35,961 bases of DNA, from NCBI GenBank assembly GCA_947073545.1, contig CAMTMP010000038.1, forward strand, positions 1 through 35,961, read 5' to 3'. This document shows positions 23,768 through 32,581 of this stretch, piece by piece. Origin of the DNA: an uncultured bacterium. Lineage in GTDB: Bacteria > Bacillota > Clostridia > Lachnospirales > Lachnospiraceae. The position numbers were made by a program, and so were the translations under genes. How positions within the stretch are numbered: the stretch's first letter is position 1; the number at the start of each line of letters is the position of its first letter. The notes below the pieces were generated by a model. It ran no database searches. It had not been told where the DNA came from and saw nothing but the letters and a program-made list of their open reading frames with translations.

Positions 23768-24643
23768 ATGTACAGGCCTCCTTATGTCATAGCGGAAGCA
23801 GGATGCAATCATCTGGGGCAGATGGAGATTGCGCATGAGATGATTACATCTGCGGCTGTATTTTGTAAAGCGGATGCAATTAAATTTCAAAAGAGGTGTC
23901 CGAAAGAACTGTTGACGCCGGAACAGTATAACGCGCCACATCCCAACCCCTACAATGCTTATGGAAATACATATGGAGAGCATAGAGAGTTTTTGGAACT
24001 TACGGTGGAGCAACATGCGCAGCTAAAAAAATGGTGTGAAGAGGTGGGTATTACATATGCGTCATCTGTGTGGGATATGACTTCGGCAAAAGAAATTGCC
24101 TCTTTAAATCCGGATTTTATTAAGATACCTTCAGCATGCAATAATCATTATGAGATGTTGAGTTGGCTGTGTGAGAACTATGAAGGAGAAATGCAAGTAT
24201 CCTTTGGAATGACAACATACACTGAGGAAGAACAAATTGTTCAATTGTTTGAGAAATATGGCAGAGCAAGGGATTTGATCCTGTTTAATTGTGTTTCTGG
24301 ATATCCGGTTCCGTTCACAGATGTATGTCTTTTAGAAATTAGACGTATGCGAGAAAAGTATGAAGGGAGGGTTAAGTCGATTGGATTTTCGGGGCATCAT
24401 TTAGGAATTGCAGTGGACGTTGCTGCTTATACGTTGGGAGCAACGATGATAGAGAGACATTATACGCTGGATCGTACATGGAAAGGAACGGATCATGCAG
24501 CGTCGCTGGAGCCAGATGGCGTCCGTAAATTGGTTAGGAATTTGAAGGCGGTTTACGAGGCGTTAAGATTTAAGCCGGAGGAGATTCTTCCAATTGAGAT
24601 GGAGCAAAGGGAGAAGCTAAAATGGGTAGAAAAATCAAATTGA
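23768..24643 (+). CDS. neuB: NeuB-family nonulosonate synthase without SAF domain (9-phosphate synthase-like)
   Basis: A 291-aa TIM-barrel synthase that condenses phosphoenolpyruvate with a mannose-type sugar. Family motifs include IAEAGCNHLGQMEIA, AIKFQKR, FIKIPSACNNHYEML, FSGHHLGIAVDVAAYTLGA and IERHYTLDRTWKGTDHAASLEP. The last block is closer to the animal sialate-9-phosphate synthase NANS (TWKGSDHSASLEP, from memory) than to classical bacterial NeuB. The usual C-terminal antifreeze-like SAF domain (about 60 aa) is absent: the protein stops just after the motif LPIEMEQREKL, where SAF normally begins. AAGGAG precedes the start. Its end overlaps the Wzy gene by 22 bases. No UDP-GlcNAc epimerase gene is present in the window, so KDN-9-P from mannose-6-P is a good alternative to Neu5Ac. 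Confidence 0.85.
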   Translation: MYRPPYVIAEAGCNHLGQMEIAHEMITSAAVFCKADAIKFQKRCPKELLTPEQYNAPHPNPYNAYGNTYGEHREFLELTVEQHAQLKKWCEEVGITYASSVWDMTSAKEIASLNPDFIKIPSACNNHYEMLSWLCENYEGEMQVSFGMTTYTEEEQIVQLFEKYGRARDLILFNCVSGYPVPFTDVCLLEIRRMREKYEGRVKSIGFSGHHLGIAVDVAAYTLGATMIERHYTLDRTWKGTDHAASLEPDGVRKLVRNLKAVYEALRFKPEEILPIEMEQREKLKWVEKSN

Positions 24644-25776
24644 GAAGTATATATATTTATATATTTATTCTGTGGTATTCTACAGAAATATTATTTAATT
24701 CTGCTTTAGATAATATTCTGGGAGTATCGGTTGATAATATTAGTAATTTGATTTCATGGTTAATCTTTGGACTTCTTATGTTTCAGATAGTTTTTTTTCA
24801 ATCGTATACAAAAAATGAATTGATTATTATAATGATTGTCACTTTGCCTATTGTGATAGCGACTCTTTTGTCAGGAAATAGATTAATGCTGTCTACATGG
24901 ATGTTTATTGTGGCGGCAAAAGATATTGATTTAGATAAAACTATTTTTACGGCATATAAGGTTTTGTTGATTATGATCCCCCTTGTTGTATTGCTATGCT
25001 TATTAGGAGTTATTGAAAATGCAATACTGATGAGGGGAAGTGTGCAACGATTTTCTCTGGGGTTTATTCATCCAAATCTGTTAGGATTAAGGATTTTTCA
25101 ACTGATAATATGTCACTGCTATGTGCATAGGAATAGATTAGGAAAATTGAATTATATATTCATTTTTTTGACTGTTTTATTTTTAATTAGGGTTCCAAAT
25201 TCTAAGACAGCATATATCGTTACAGCAATTCTTCTATTTATGCTATTATTATATACTTTTGTAAGAAAGTTAACATCAGAATATATGATAATATTTGAAA
25301 AAAGTTTGCTTTTTGGATCATTTTGTTGTGTTTTTTTTAGTATATTGCTTTCTTACATAGATGTAAATAGATATTCTGTTTTGAAAAGAATGGACAAATG
25401 GATGTCGTCAAGATTTTCTCTTTGCCATGGAGTATGGCAATTATATGGGGTTTCACCTTTGGGGCAAAAAATATATATAACGGAAAATGAAAGAAAATTG
25501 GTGGGGATGAAAACTAGACTATATCTTGATAATGCATATGTAAGTATTCTTTTGCGATACGGAATATTGGTTTTTTTGATTTTTGCGGGTGGTTATCTAT
25601 GTTTGACTAAGGTCATGATCATACAAAAAGAATATGTTCTTGCAATTATTTTGTTTTTGTATGCACTTTATGGTGTTATGGAAAGTGGCTTGTATATGCT
25701 TACTCATAATGTTTTTCTTATTACGTTTTCAACTTTGCTCTACAGAAAATCCATACTAAATAGTGGGCAAAATTAG
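24622..25776 (+). CDS. wzy: Wzy-type O-antigen/exopolysaccharide polymerase
   Basis: A very hydrophobic protein (384 aa) with about ten membrane helices and one larger extracytoplasmic loop (about 250-300). The segment RFSLGFIHPNLLGLRIFQL, with its GFxHPN core, and the later LRYGILVFLIF are typical of Gram-positive Wzy polymerases. These join lipid-linked repeat units on the outer face of the membrane. GGGAG lies eight bases before the ATG, inside the neuB end, so the two genes are translationally coupled. Codon use is strongly AT-biased. Wzy proteins share little sequence, so the call rests on topology, this motif and location beside the flippase. Confidence 0.8.
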   Translation: MGRKIKLRSIYIYIFILWYSTEILFNSALDNILGVSVDNISNLISWLIFGLLMFQIVFFQSYTKNELIIIMIVTLPIVIATLLSGNRLMLSTWMFIVAAKDIDLDKTIFTAYKVLLIMIPLVVLLCLLGVIENAILMRGSVQRFSLGFIHPNLLGLRIFQLIICHCYVHRNRLGKLNYIFIFLTVLFLIRVPNSKTAYIVTAILLFMLLLYTFVRKLTSEYMIIFEKSLLFGSFCCVFFSILLSYIDVNRYSVLKRMDKWMSSRFSLCHGVWQLYGVSPLGQKIYITENERKLVGMKTRLYLDNAYVSILLRYGILVFLIFAGGYLCLTKVMIIQKEYVLAIILFLYALYGVMESGLYMLTHNVFLITFSTLLYRKSILNSGQN

Positions 25777-25788
25777 ACGTAGAATGAA

Positions 25789-27258
25789 ATGAACCAATAC
25801 GAACTCTATGCACATGAAAGGCGAATTAGGTTAATCTTGGAGCAGAAGATGAACACTAAGATAAGTAACAGGGATGTAATATGGAATTACATAGGAATTA
25901 TAGTTTCTATGGTCAGCAACTTTATTATGCTGCCGTTTATGATTCATTATATGGATTCAGAAGTACTCGGACTGTGGTATGTTTATTTAAGTATAGGAGG
26001 AATTGTAACTTTATTTGATTTTGGCTTTACGCCAACGTTCGCGCGTAATGTAGCATATTCATGGAATGGTGCGGAAAATATTCAAAAAGAAGGAGTAGTA
26101 TATTCAGAAAGCGGAAAGGCTAACTATTCGCTTTTGGTGAGGATTATAAAAATAAGCCGTATTATTTATTTCCTGATTTCCAGCATTGCTTTAATCATTT
26201 TGTTAACTGTGGGAACAATTTATATAGTCAATTTGAGTAGAGATATATATGATAGTTCGGTCATTTTATCATGGATGATTTACTCATTAGCTATTTTTTT
26301 AAATATATATTATGGGTGTTACACCATGTTTTTGCGTGGTATCGGAGCTGTTAGCTGCTATAATAAAATTAATATTACAGCACGATTGATACAAATTATA
26401 TTGTCAGTTTTTCTTTTAGTCTGTGGTTTCGAAATAATAGCAGTGTCTCTGGGATATTGTTTTTACGGCTTTGTTTTGCGTTTTTCGTCAAAATATTTTT
26501 TTTTTAAATCTTATGGAATTGATCAATACATGAAAGAGTACAAAGAAATTACAAAACCAGATGGAAAAATGCTTTTTCAGGCCATGTGGCATAATGCATG
26601 GAGGGATGGAATAGTTACACTGTCAAACTATATAACGAATCAAGCGGGTACATTAGTTGTTTCTACATTTTTATCATTGACAGAGACAGGTGTTTATTCA
26701 TTGACGGTTCAGTTGGTAACTGCAATATTAACAATAAGTGGAGGGATATATTCAGCGTATCAACCTACATTACAGGCGGCATATGTGCGTAATAATAAGA
26801 AACTCATGAAAGAGAAAATGAGTATGATTATGGTGGCAAATCTTTATATTGCAATTGTGGGAGTTGCAGGATTGCTATTATTTGGTCCATTTATAATTAA
26901 AATTTTTAAACCATCTATGGTATTAAGCAGAACTGTGATTTTGGGAATAGCAATATATTTATTTTTGTATAAGCGTCAGACTACTTATGCATCATTTATT
27001 TCCAACATGAATTGTTTGCCATATGTAAGGGCCTATATTTTATCTGGTGTATGTGGAATTGTTTTTGCAGTTATACTTATGAAATATTTTAACTTGGGTT
27101 TATGGGGACTTCTATTCGGACAATTTATTCCACAGGCTCTTTATAATTACTGGAAATGGCCTAATTATGTTTTGAAATATCTTGAATGTAACATTCCAGA
27201 ATTTATTAGAACTGGTAATGAAGAAATCGAAAAAAACTTTAAAAGGAAATTGAGATGA
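25789..27258 (+). CDS. wzx: Wzx-type polysaccharide flippase (MOP superfamily)
   Basis: A 489-aa membrane protein with about 12-14 helices. The N-terminal NRDVIWNYIGIIVSMVSNFIMLPFMIHYMDSEVLGLWYVYLSIGGIVTLFDFGF matches the flippase family that moves undecaprenyl-linked repeat units across the membrane. The central region (AMWHNAWRDGIVTLSNYITNQAGTLVVSTFLSL) is also typical. The ATG at 25789 has a poor ribosome site; an in-frame ATG at 25849 with GGAG seven bases upstream would remove a 20-residue hydrophilic extension and may be the real start. The stop overlaps the next gene's ATG by 4 bases. AT-rich like its neighbours. Confidence 0.88.
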   Translation: MNQYELYAHERRIRLILEQKMNTKISNRDVIWNYIGIIVSMVSNFIMLPFMIHYMDSEVLGLWYVYLSIGGIVTLFDFGFTPTFARNVAYSWNGAENIQKEGVVYSESGKANYSLLVRIIKISRIIYFLISSIALIILLTVGTIYIVNLSRDIYDSSVILSWMIYSLAIFLNIYYGCYTMFLRGIGAVSCYNKINITARLIQIILSVFLLVCGFEIIAVSLGYCFYGFVLRFSSKYFFFKSYGIDQYMKEYKEITKPDGKMLFQAMWHNAWRDGIVTLSNYITNQAGTLVVSTFLSLTETGVYSLTVQLVTAILTISGGIYSAYQPTLQAAYVRNNKKLMKEKMSMIMVANLYIAIVGVAGLLLFGPFIIKIFKPSMVLSRTVILGIAIYLFLYKRQTTYASFISNMNCLPYVRAYILSGVCGIVFAVILMKYFNLGLWGLLFGQFIPQALYNYWKWPNYVLKYLECNIPEFIRTGNEEIEKNFKRKLR

Positions 27259-28397
27259 AAATTTTGTTTATTACGGATGAATGTTTTAATAAATCTGGTG
27301 GTGGGACGTATACAAGAGCACTAATAAAAATTTTTGAAAACATTGCTGGCGGATCTGATTTTATGGTTTACTTTCCGTATAAAACAAATGAAAATCAAAA
27401 CTGGCATTTAAATAATATCATAATACCTGAATACAGAAAACCGAGGATACTGGATAAAATATATAGCCTGTCTTGTGGAATGCCAACCGGTTTTTCAAAA
27501 AGGAGTATTAATTATGCTATTCGGATTATTAATGAAGAAAGATTTGATTATATTGTGTTGGGTAGATCGCTTTATGGTGGTATAGCTAAATTAATTAAAA
27601 AAATTGATTCTGAAATAAATGTAATCACTTTTTATCATGATGTGATAGATGAAGTAATTAAGGAGCGTTTAAAAAAAGAAAGTACAAAGGATTTTTTAAA
27701 GAATTTACCAAGGCTGCTTTCAAATTATATAAATGAGCATATCAGCTTAAAGTATTCAAATAAAAAGATTGTTCTGAATAATAGAGACAGACAGCTATAT
27801 ATTCAAAATTATCATGAAGAACCTGATGCTATAATACCTATATTTTCTAATGATTCTTTAAAAAAAGAGTGTATTCAGCAGACGGATTTTCGAAGATGCA
27901 ATTTGATTTTTGTTGGATCTTATTATTGGCCTAATATTATAGGGATAACATGGTTTGTACAAAACGTTATGTCTCAATTGGATGACAGTTATACTTTATA
28001 TATTATTGGAAGGGATATGGAAAAAATCAAGAGACAATTAGAAAATGGGAGAAATAATGTAGAAGTTATAGGAACTGTTGATAATTTAGATGAATGGTAT
28101 TACAAAGCAGACATAGTAGTGGGGCCTATCTTTGATGGCACCGGAATGAAGACGAAGACCGTTGAAGCATTCATGTACGGTAAGATATATTTAGGAACTA
28201 CAGAGGCATTTTGTGGATTTGTGCAAATAGAAGACTACGTTTGCAATAGTGCAGAGGAATTTATTTGTAATATTAAAAAATATTCTAAGTTAAGGGGAAG
28301 AGAGCGGTTTTCAGAATATTTTAGAAAAATATATGTCGAGAATTATTCGGAAGAAATAATTGAACAGAAAATAAGGAAAGTGCTGGAAATGCATTAA
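27255..28397 (+). CDS. GT4-type (GT-B fold) glycosyltransferase
   Basis: A 380-aa retaining-type glycosyltransferase. The N-terminal Rossmann half starts MKILFITDECFNKSGGGTYTRALI, with the glycine-rich loop. The C-terminal half has LIFVGSYYWPNIIGITWFVQNVM, YTLYIIGRDMEK and the donor-binding VVGPIFDGTGMKTKTVEAFMYGK, with Glu in the usual EX7E region. It should add one sugar of the repeat unit on the cytoplasmic face. AAAGGA lies eight bases before the ATG, and the start overlaps the flippase stop by 4 bases. Sugar specificity is unknown. Confidence 0.85.
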   Translation: MKILFITDECFNKSGGGTYTRALIKIFENIAGGSDFMVYFPYKTNENQNWHLNNIIIPEYRKPRILDKIYSLSCGMPTGFSKRSINYAIRIINEERFDYIVLGRSLYGGIAKLIKKIDSEINVITFYHDVIDEVIKERLKKESTKDFLKNLPRLLSNYINEHISLKYSNKKIVLNNRDRQLYIQNYHEEPDAIIPIFSNDSLKKECIQQTDFRRCNLIFVGSYYWPNIIGITWFVQNVMSQLDDSYTLYIIGRDMEKIKRQLENGRNNVEVIGTVDNLDEWYYKADIVVGPIFDGTGMKTKTVEAFMYGKIYLGTTEAFCGFVQIEDYVCNSAEEFICNIKKYSKLRGRERFSEYFRKIYVENYSEEIIEQKIRKVLEMH

Positions 28398-28420
28398 TCA
28401 AATGATAAAGGAGCAAAAGA

Positions 28421-29596
28421 ATGAACGTTGCGTTTATACCCGTCAGAGGCGGAAGTAAATCCATTCCATTAAAGAATATAAAAACATTGTGTGGGCGGCC
28501 GCTGGTTTATTGGACAATCAGAGCGGCATGTGAATGTTCTTACATTGATGCAGTGTATGTGGCGACCGACAGTGATAAAGTCAGAGAAGCAGTGATTCAA
28601 TTGCAAGGTGAAAATAGAGAGTTGCTTCGAAAAACGAAAGTAATTGGACGGTCGCTCGAGACAGCTTCCGATACGGCGTCCACAGAAAGTGCTATGCTGG
28701 AATTTGCTCAAAAGTATGAGTTTGATAATATCGTTTTGATCCAAGCGACATCACCACTTTTGATGGCAGAGGATTTGGCAGGCGGTTTTGAGCTGTATAT
28801 GCGGCCGGATACGGACAGCGTGCTTTCTTGTGTGCGTCAGCGTCGCTTTTTGTGGGAGGAAAATGAAAATGGGGATGCTGTTTCAAAAAATTATGACGTA
28901 TACAACAGACCAAGAAGGCAGGAATTTTCAGGTTATCTGATGGAAAACGGAGCTTTTTACATCACATCCAAAGAGAGATTACTGACATCCCAAAATAGAA
29001 TTTCAGGTAATATTAGGATATATGAAATGAGCGAGGATACTGCGTATGAGATTGATGAACCGAGTGACTGGATCATTATAGAGGAACTATTGAGAAGAAG
29101 AGAAATGTCTATTAGGAGAGAGGAGCGGTTAGAAAAGATAAAACTGTTTTTGACAGATTGCGATGGCTGCCTCACGGATGGCGGTATGTATTATTCCGAA
29201 AATGGGGAGGAATTGAAAAAGTTTAATACCAAAGATGGCATGGGTTTTTCACTTTTAAGAGAGAGAGGAATTATAACAGGAATCATAACGGGAGAACGTA
29301 CCGAGATTGTTGAAATGAGAGCAAAAAAACTCCATATAGACGAATTGCATCAGGGTATAGGAAATAAACTGGATGTTGTAAAACAGCTCGCTCACAAATA
29401 CCAGATTGATTTGACGGAAGTGGCTTATGTTGGTGATGATATCAATGATATAGAGGTAATGGAGAATGTTGGGTTTCCCTGTACGGTGAATAGTGCTTCT
29501 AATGTTATAAAGGAGAAGGCTAAATATGTGAGTGGTTTAAATGGTGGAGAGGGGGCGGTAAGGGATATTATTGAATTTATTGTGTCCAGTTTGTAG
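28421..29596 (+). CDS. neuA: CMP-nonulosonate (NeuA-like) cytidylyltransferase fused to a KdsC-like HAD phosphatase
   Basis: A two-domain enzyme (391 aa). Residues 1 to about 225 form the cytidylyltransferase, with RGGSKSIPLKNIKTLCGRPL, LIQATSPL and GAFYIT, which activates a nonulosonic acid as its CMP derivative. Residues from about 240 form a KdsC-type HAD phosphatase: D246/D248 in TDCDGCLTDG, the GIITGE motif, K316 in GNKLD and GDDIND (D339/D340). All catalytic positions are kept. Vertebrate CMAS has the same order, with an HAD-like C-terminal domain. Together with the NeuB-like gene this suggests a route through a sugar-9-phosphate that the HAD part dephosphorylates. AAAGGAG precedes the ATG. 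Somewhat less AT-rich than its neighbours. Confidence 0.9.
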   Translation: MNVAFIPVRGGSKSIPLKNIKTLCGRPLVYWTIRAACECSYIDAVYVATDSDKVREAVIQLQGENRELLRKTKVIGRSLETASDTASTESAMLEFAQKYEFDNIVLIQATSPLLMAEDLAGGFELYMRPDTDSVLSCVRQRRFLWEENENGDAVSKNYDVYNRPRRQEFSGYLMENGAFYITSKERLLTSQNRISGNIRIYEMSEDTAYEIDEPSDWIIIEELLRRREMSIRREERLEKIKLFLTDCDGCLTDGGMYYSENGEELKKFNTKDGMGFSLLRERGIITGIITGERTEIVEMRAKKLHIDELHQGIGNKLDVVKQLAHKYQIDLTEVAYVGDDINDIEVMENVGFPCTVNSASNVIKEKAKYVSGLNGGEGAVRDIIEFIVSSL

Positions 29597-30113
29597 AATG
29601 AACAAACTTGAAGTGTCTTGCTAAATATATCACTTTTGCTTTATATAACTGCCATGTACATAAGAACTCCAGAATAGCGGAAGGTAGCGGCAAACCACAG
29701 TACTATTCAGTTTTGATTCCTACACGGCTTTTTACGTATGCCAGAGAGCCTATGCCATATAAAGAAAGAACGTTAGGGAATACATCGGCTTTGATCACAA
29801 AAATACTTTGGGATTTACAGTTCTTTTTCTTTGTTGAATTAACCGAAATGGGTTTTAAAGTTTCTAATAACAGACCATTTGTTGATGCATGAAGATAGAA
29901 ACATGAGTTTGAGATTATGCGTGAAAGGAATAAGAGGTGCTGGATACTATTGAAGCCGAACACGGCATCTCAATGGAGAGACATACGACTTAGAGAAATA
30001 CAATACGAGCAAAAATTGCACAAGTAATGTCCATTAGCCGAGATAGACGATTTTGTGTCTGATAAACTGATGGTTACATTGCTATATAGTATTCAAAAGA
30101 GAGGAGAACGGAG
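29597..30113. other. 517-base gap without a convincing gene
   Basis: A frame from 29608 to 29892 (94 codons) and short pieces near 29930-30030 could be remnants of a lost gene, but I cannot match them to any family, and none has a convincing ribosome site. The stretch separates the nonulosonate genes from an unknown membrane protein. The promoter of the next gene presumably lies in its right part, but I see no clear consensus. Confidence 0.4.
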
Positions 30114-31274
30114 ATGAATGGTCATAGCTGGAAAGAAATGAAAGAACGAAGCAAGAAATTAGTGGAGGCAATAATTAGAAATAAAAAAATTAGTTTCTTT
30201 TGTTTATTTATCGTAATAGCGTTTGTGGAGGGTATATTAATATGGGTTGTTTTACATAAAAACTATTGTACACTTGAAGAACTGCTTGTGAGTATTATAA
30301 TTAATACGAGCGGACTTTTATCAACAATATTATTGTTCAATGTTTTTTATGAAAAATTATCTCGTGATGCATATAGTATTGAGGTGTCAAATAAAATAAC
30401 GGAGACACTGATGAGTACACCCGAGACTCTTGAACTTTTTACCGAAGTACAGAGACAAAACTTTATTAATTCAACAATTTCTTCCATTGTAAAAGATGAG
30501 GATGTCACTGAAATGGTCTGTGATAATTTAAAAAACTATCTAACGAGGGATGCGCTGTATCAAATTAGGAAAGAGTATAATTATGACTTTGAATTAAATA
30601 CCAATCTTCCCAAAGTGTATAAAAAGTATTTTAAATATGTAGAAAATTATTTTTATATACAAGAGAAATTGCGATTTAAAGTAAAGATCCTCTTTCCTGA
30701 TCATAATAACATCAATAAAGAAGAAGTTAAAGTAGGATTTGTGTATAACAATCAATATTTAGACAGTGCCTTACGCGAATATGATGAATTTAAAGGATGT
30801 ATTTTTTACGAAAATATTGATCTTGAAAAGAAAGATATTGAATGTTTAAACAAAGTCATAGAAGGTAAGGATATGGTGCAAAAGCTATTTGGATTAGATA
30901 TTAAAATTGATAATTGTAAGGGAAAATTGAAAGATGTTAAACTTTGTAAAGAAGGATTTATATGTGTTTTTGATGTGGAACATGATATAAAGGCCAAAGA
31001 GCATGTAGTTAGAATCTTATTCCATATGCCGCGAAAATGGGATTCATTAGTTGAAATTATCTTAGTTGATCCGACAAAAGCGCCCAAAATTTTTGTGAGT
31101 TATCAAGAGGAAACAATGAATGTTGATATGATTTCCTTTTTAAGTAAAAGCGAAGAGTCTTCGTTAAAAGTAGCACACGAACACTTGAATGGAATTTATG
31201 ATATTTCAACTAATAATGATTGGGTGTATCCAATCAGCGGAGCCGTTTTTAGGGTAAGTAAAAAAAGGGGATAA
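30114..31274 (+). CDS. unknown protein with two N-terminal membrane helices and a large soluble domain
   Basis: The protein (386 aa) has two hydrophobic helices at about 27-47 and 57-77, joined by a short loop, then a soluble, charged region of about 300 residues, probably cytoplasmic. That region begins with a helical part (SNKITETLMSTPETLELFTEVQRQNF), has an aromatic-rich middle (KYFKYVENYFYIQEKLRFKVKILFP) and ends with beta-type sequence (IFVSYQEETMNVDM, NDWVYPISGAVFRV). I do not recognise the family and see no enzyme motif. A strong ribosome site (GAGGAGAACGGAG) supports the start. It stands alone at the right edge of the AT-rich cassette and could be cargo of that acquisition rather than a glycan gene. 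Confidence 0.75.
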   Translation: MNGHSWKEMKERSKKLVEAIIRNKKISFFCLFIVIAFVEGILIWVVLHKNYCTLEELLVSIIINTSGLLSTILLFNVFYEKLSRDAYSIEVSNKITETLMSTPETLELFTEVQRQNFINSTISSIVKDEDVTEMVCDNLKNYLTRDALYQIRKEYNYDFELNTNLPKVYKKYFKYVENYFYIQEKLRFKVKILFPDHNNINKEEVKVGFVYNNQYLDSALREYDEFKGCIFYENIDLEKKDIECLNKVIEGKDMVQKLFGLDIKIDNCKGKLKDVKLCKEGFICVFDVEHDIKAKEHVVRILFHMPRKWDSLVEIILVDPTKAPKIFVSYQEETMNVDMISFLSKSEESSLKVAHEHLNGIYDISTNNDWVYPISGAVFRVSKKRG

Positions 31275-31382
31275 TATCAAAATTGGATGTTGGTAAGTGT
31301 TAATGATATTTTTATAGAAATCTTGTATAAATTATAGAAAATTAGAATTTGCCAGAAGGAAAAAACGACCGCTTTACATATA

Positions 31383-31400
31383 CATAGCAGTTATGCTATG
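31383..31400. other. 7-bp hairpin before the Rpn-family gene
   Basis: CATAGCA (31383-31389) pairs with TGCTATG (31394-31400) around GTTA. It lies in the 278-base gap before the Rpn gene and has no T-run. It may be an operator, or a remnant of a mobile element end. Nothing else in this gap is recognisable. Confidence 0.35.
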
Positions 31401-31552
31401 ATAACCTCAAGTATCGGAAAACAGTATATTTTCACCGATGCAGAGAACAAAAAGGAACGCATATCTGGGAGTCTAAAATTCTGATCTATCTGCATGGCAC
31501 ATCACGGAACCTGAATCCCTTATATGGAAAACTAAACAAGGGAGGAAGGCTG

Positions 31553-32494
31553 ATGGGAAAAAAGGATGAGTACCAGTTTGACTATCTGGATGAAAACAGG
31601 AGGTTTGCGGACCAGATAAACGGCGCATTATTTCATGGAAGACAGATTGTGAAGCCGGAGGAATTAGAGCCGGATGAAGCGCAGACGGTGACTACAGGAG
31701 CAGAAACCGGAACAGGGAGCATAAAAACGGTTGTAGATAAGGTGCGGATCTGGAAGGGGAAGAAACTGCACATTCTCGCGGTGGAGAACCAGAACTATGT
31801 GGACTATCAGATGGTACTGCGGAATATGTTTTCAGAGAGTATCGGCTACCGTAAGCAGTGGAAACGAAAGAAGCGTGCGCATGAAGAAAAGCGTGATCTG
31901 AAAGCCGGGGACGAATATTTGTCAGGCATGAAAAAGGAAGAGAAGTTTGCACCGATCATAACGCTGGTGGTGTATTTTGGAACCGGCGGTGCGTGGGATG
32001 GCGCGAAGTGTCTGTATGATCTGCTTGATATTGAGGATGAGCTAAAAGAATATGTATCAAACTATCGATTGAATTTGTATGACTGCCACGAACACGACAC
32101 TTTCGAGGAATATAAAACAGGCCTGCGTCAGGTATTTGAGATAGTCCGTTATGTAAAGGATAAAGAAAAACTGCAGGAGATTATGGAAGAGAATCGAGAG
32201 GTGTACAGCAGGATAGACAGTGAAACCAGAGACATGCTGGAAGTAGTGGCGCATGTGAGAATACCCGAAAGGTGCCATGTGGCAGAAGAAGGAGAGGAGC
32301 GATACAATATGTGCAATGCATTTGAGGACATGAGGCAGGAAGGATATGAGGAAGGGATAGAAAAGGGAATAGAAAAAGGAATCCGTATATTGATTCAGGC
32401 GTATCAGGAACTTGGCATGTCCCAAGATATCATTATGGAAAAATGCGCTGAGAAATTTGATATAGCGAAAGAACAAATTGTGCATTATTTGTGA
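31553..32494 (+). CDS. Rpn-family PD-(D/E)XK nuclease / putative transposase-like protein
   Basis: A 313-aa member of the recombination-promoting nuclease (Rpn, PF04754-like) group. The nuclease core is VVDKVRIWKGKKLHILAVENQ, with D62, E78 and Q80 fitting the PD-(D/E)XK pattern of this family. Downstream blocks include PIITLVVYFGTGGAWDGAKCLYDLLD. The C-terminus has a repeated EEGIEKGIEKGI segment, typical of the group, then a short helical tail. GGGAGGAAGG precedes the ATG. Such genes are often multicopy in Clostridia; they promote RecA-independent recombination in E. coli, and a defence role has been proposed. It is closer in base composition to the flanking chromosome than to the AT-rich cassette. 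Confidence 0.82.
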   Translation: MGKKDEYQFDYLDENRRFADQINGALFHGRQIVKPEELEPDEAQTVTTGAETGTGSIKTVVDKVRIWKGKKLHILAVENQNYVDYQMVLRNMFSESIGYRKQWKRKKRAHEEKRDLKAGDEYLSGMKKEEKFAPIITLVVYFGTGGAWDGAKCLYDLLDIEDELKEYVSNYRLNLYDCHEHDTFEEYKTGLRQVFEIVRYVKDKEKLQEIMEENREVYSRIDSETRDMLEVVAHVRIPERCHVAEEGEERYNMCNAFEDMRQEGYEEGIEKGIEKGIRILIQAYQELGMSQDIIMEKCAEKFDIAKEQIVHYL

Positions 32495-32581
32495 ACTTTG
32501 CGCAAACTATTTCATTTGCTGACCAGATGTGTTACATTAATTTCTTGAGGGATAAAATACGATAGAAAGAGGGATCACATT

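Noticed and set aside
29608..29892. 94-codon frame with a short SNNRPF segment vaguely like an IS66 transposase end
   Set aside because: The similarity covers only a few residues, no other transposase motif or terminal repeat is visible, and the frame lacks a ribosome site.
31383..31400. Small hairpin as the end of an insertion sequence
   Set aside because: No transposase, matching distal repeat or target duplication is visible around it.
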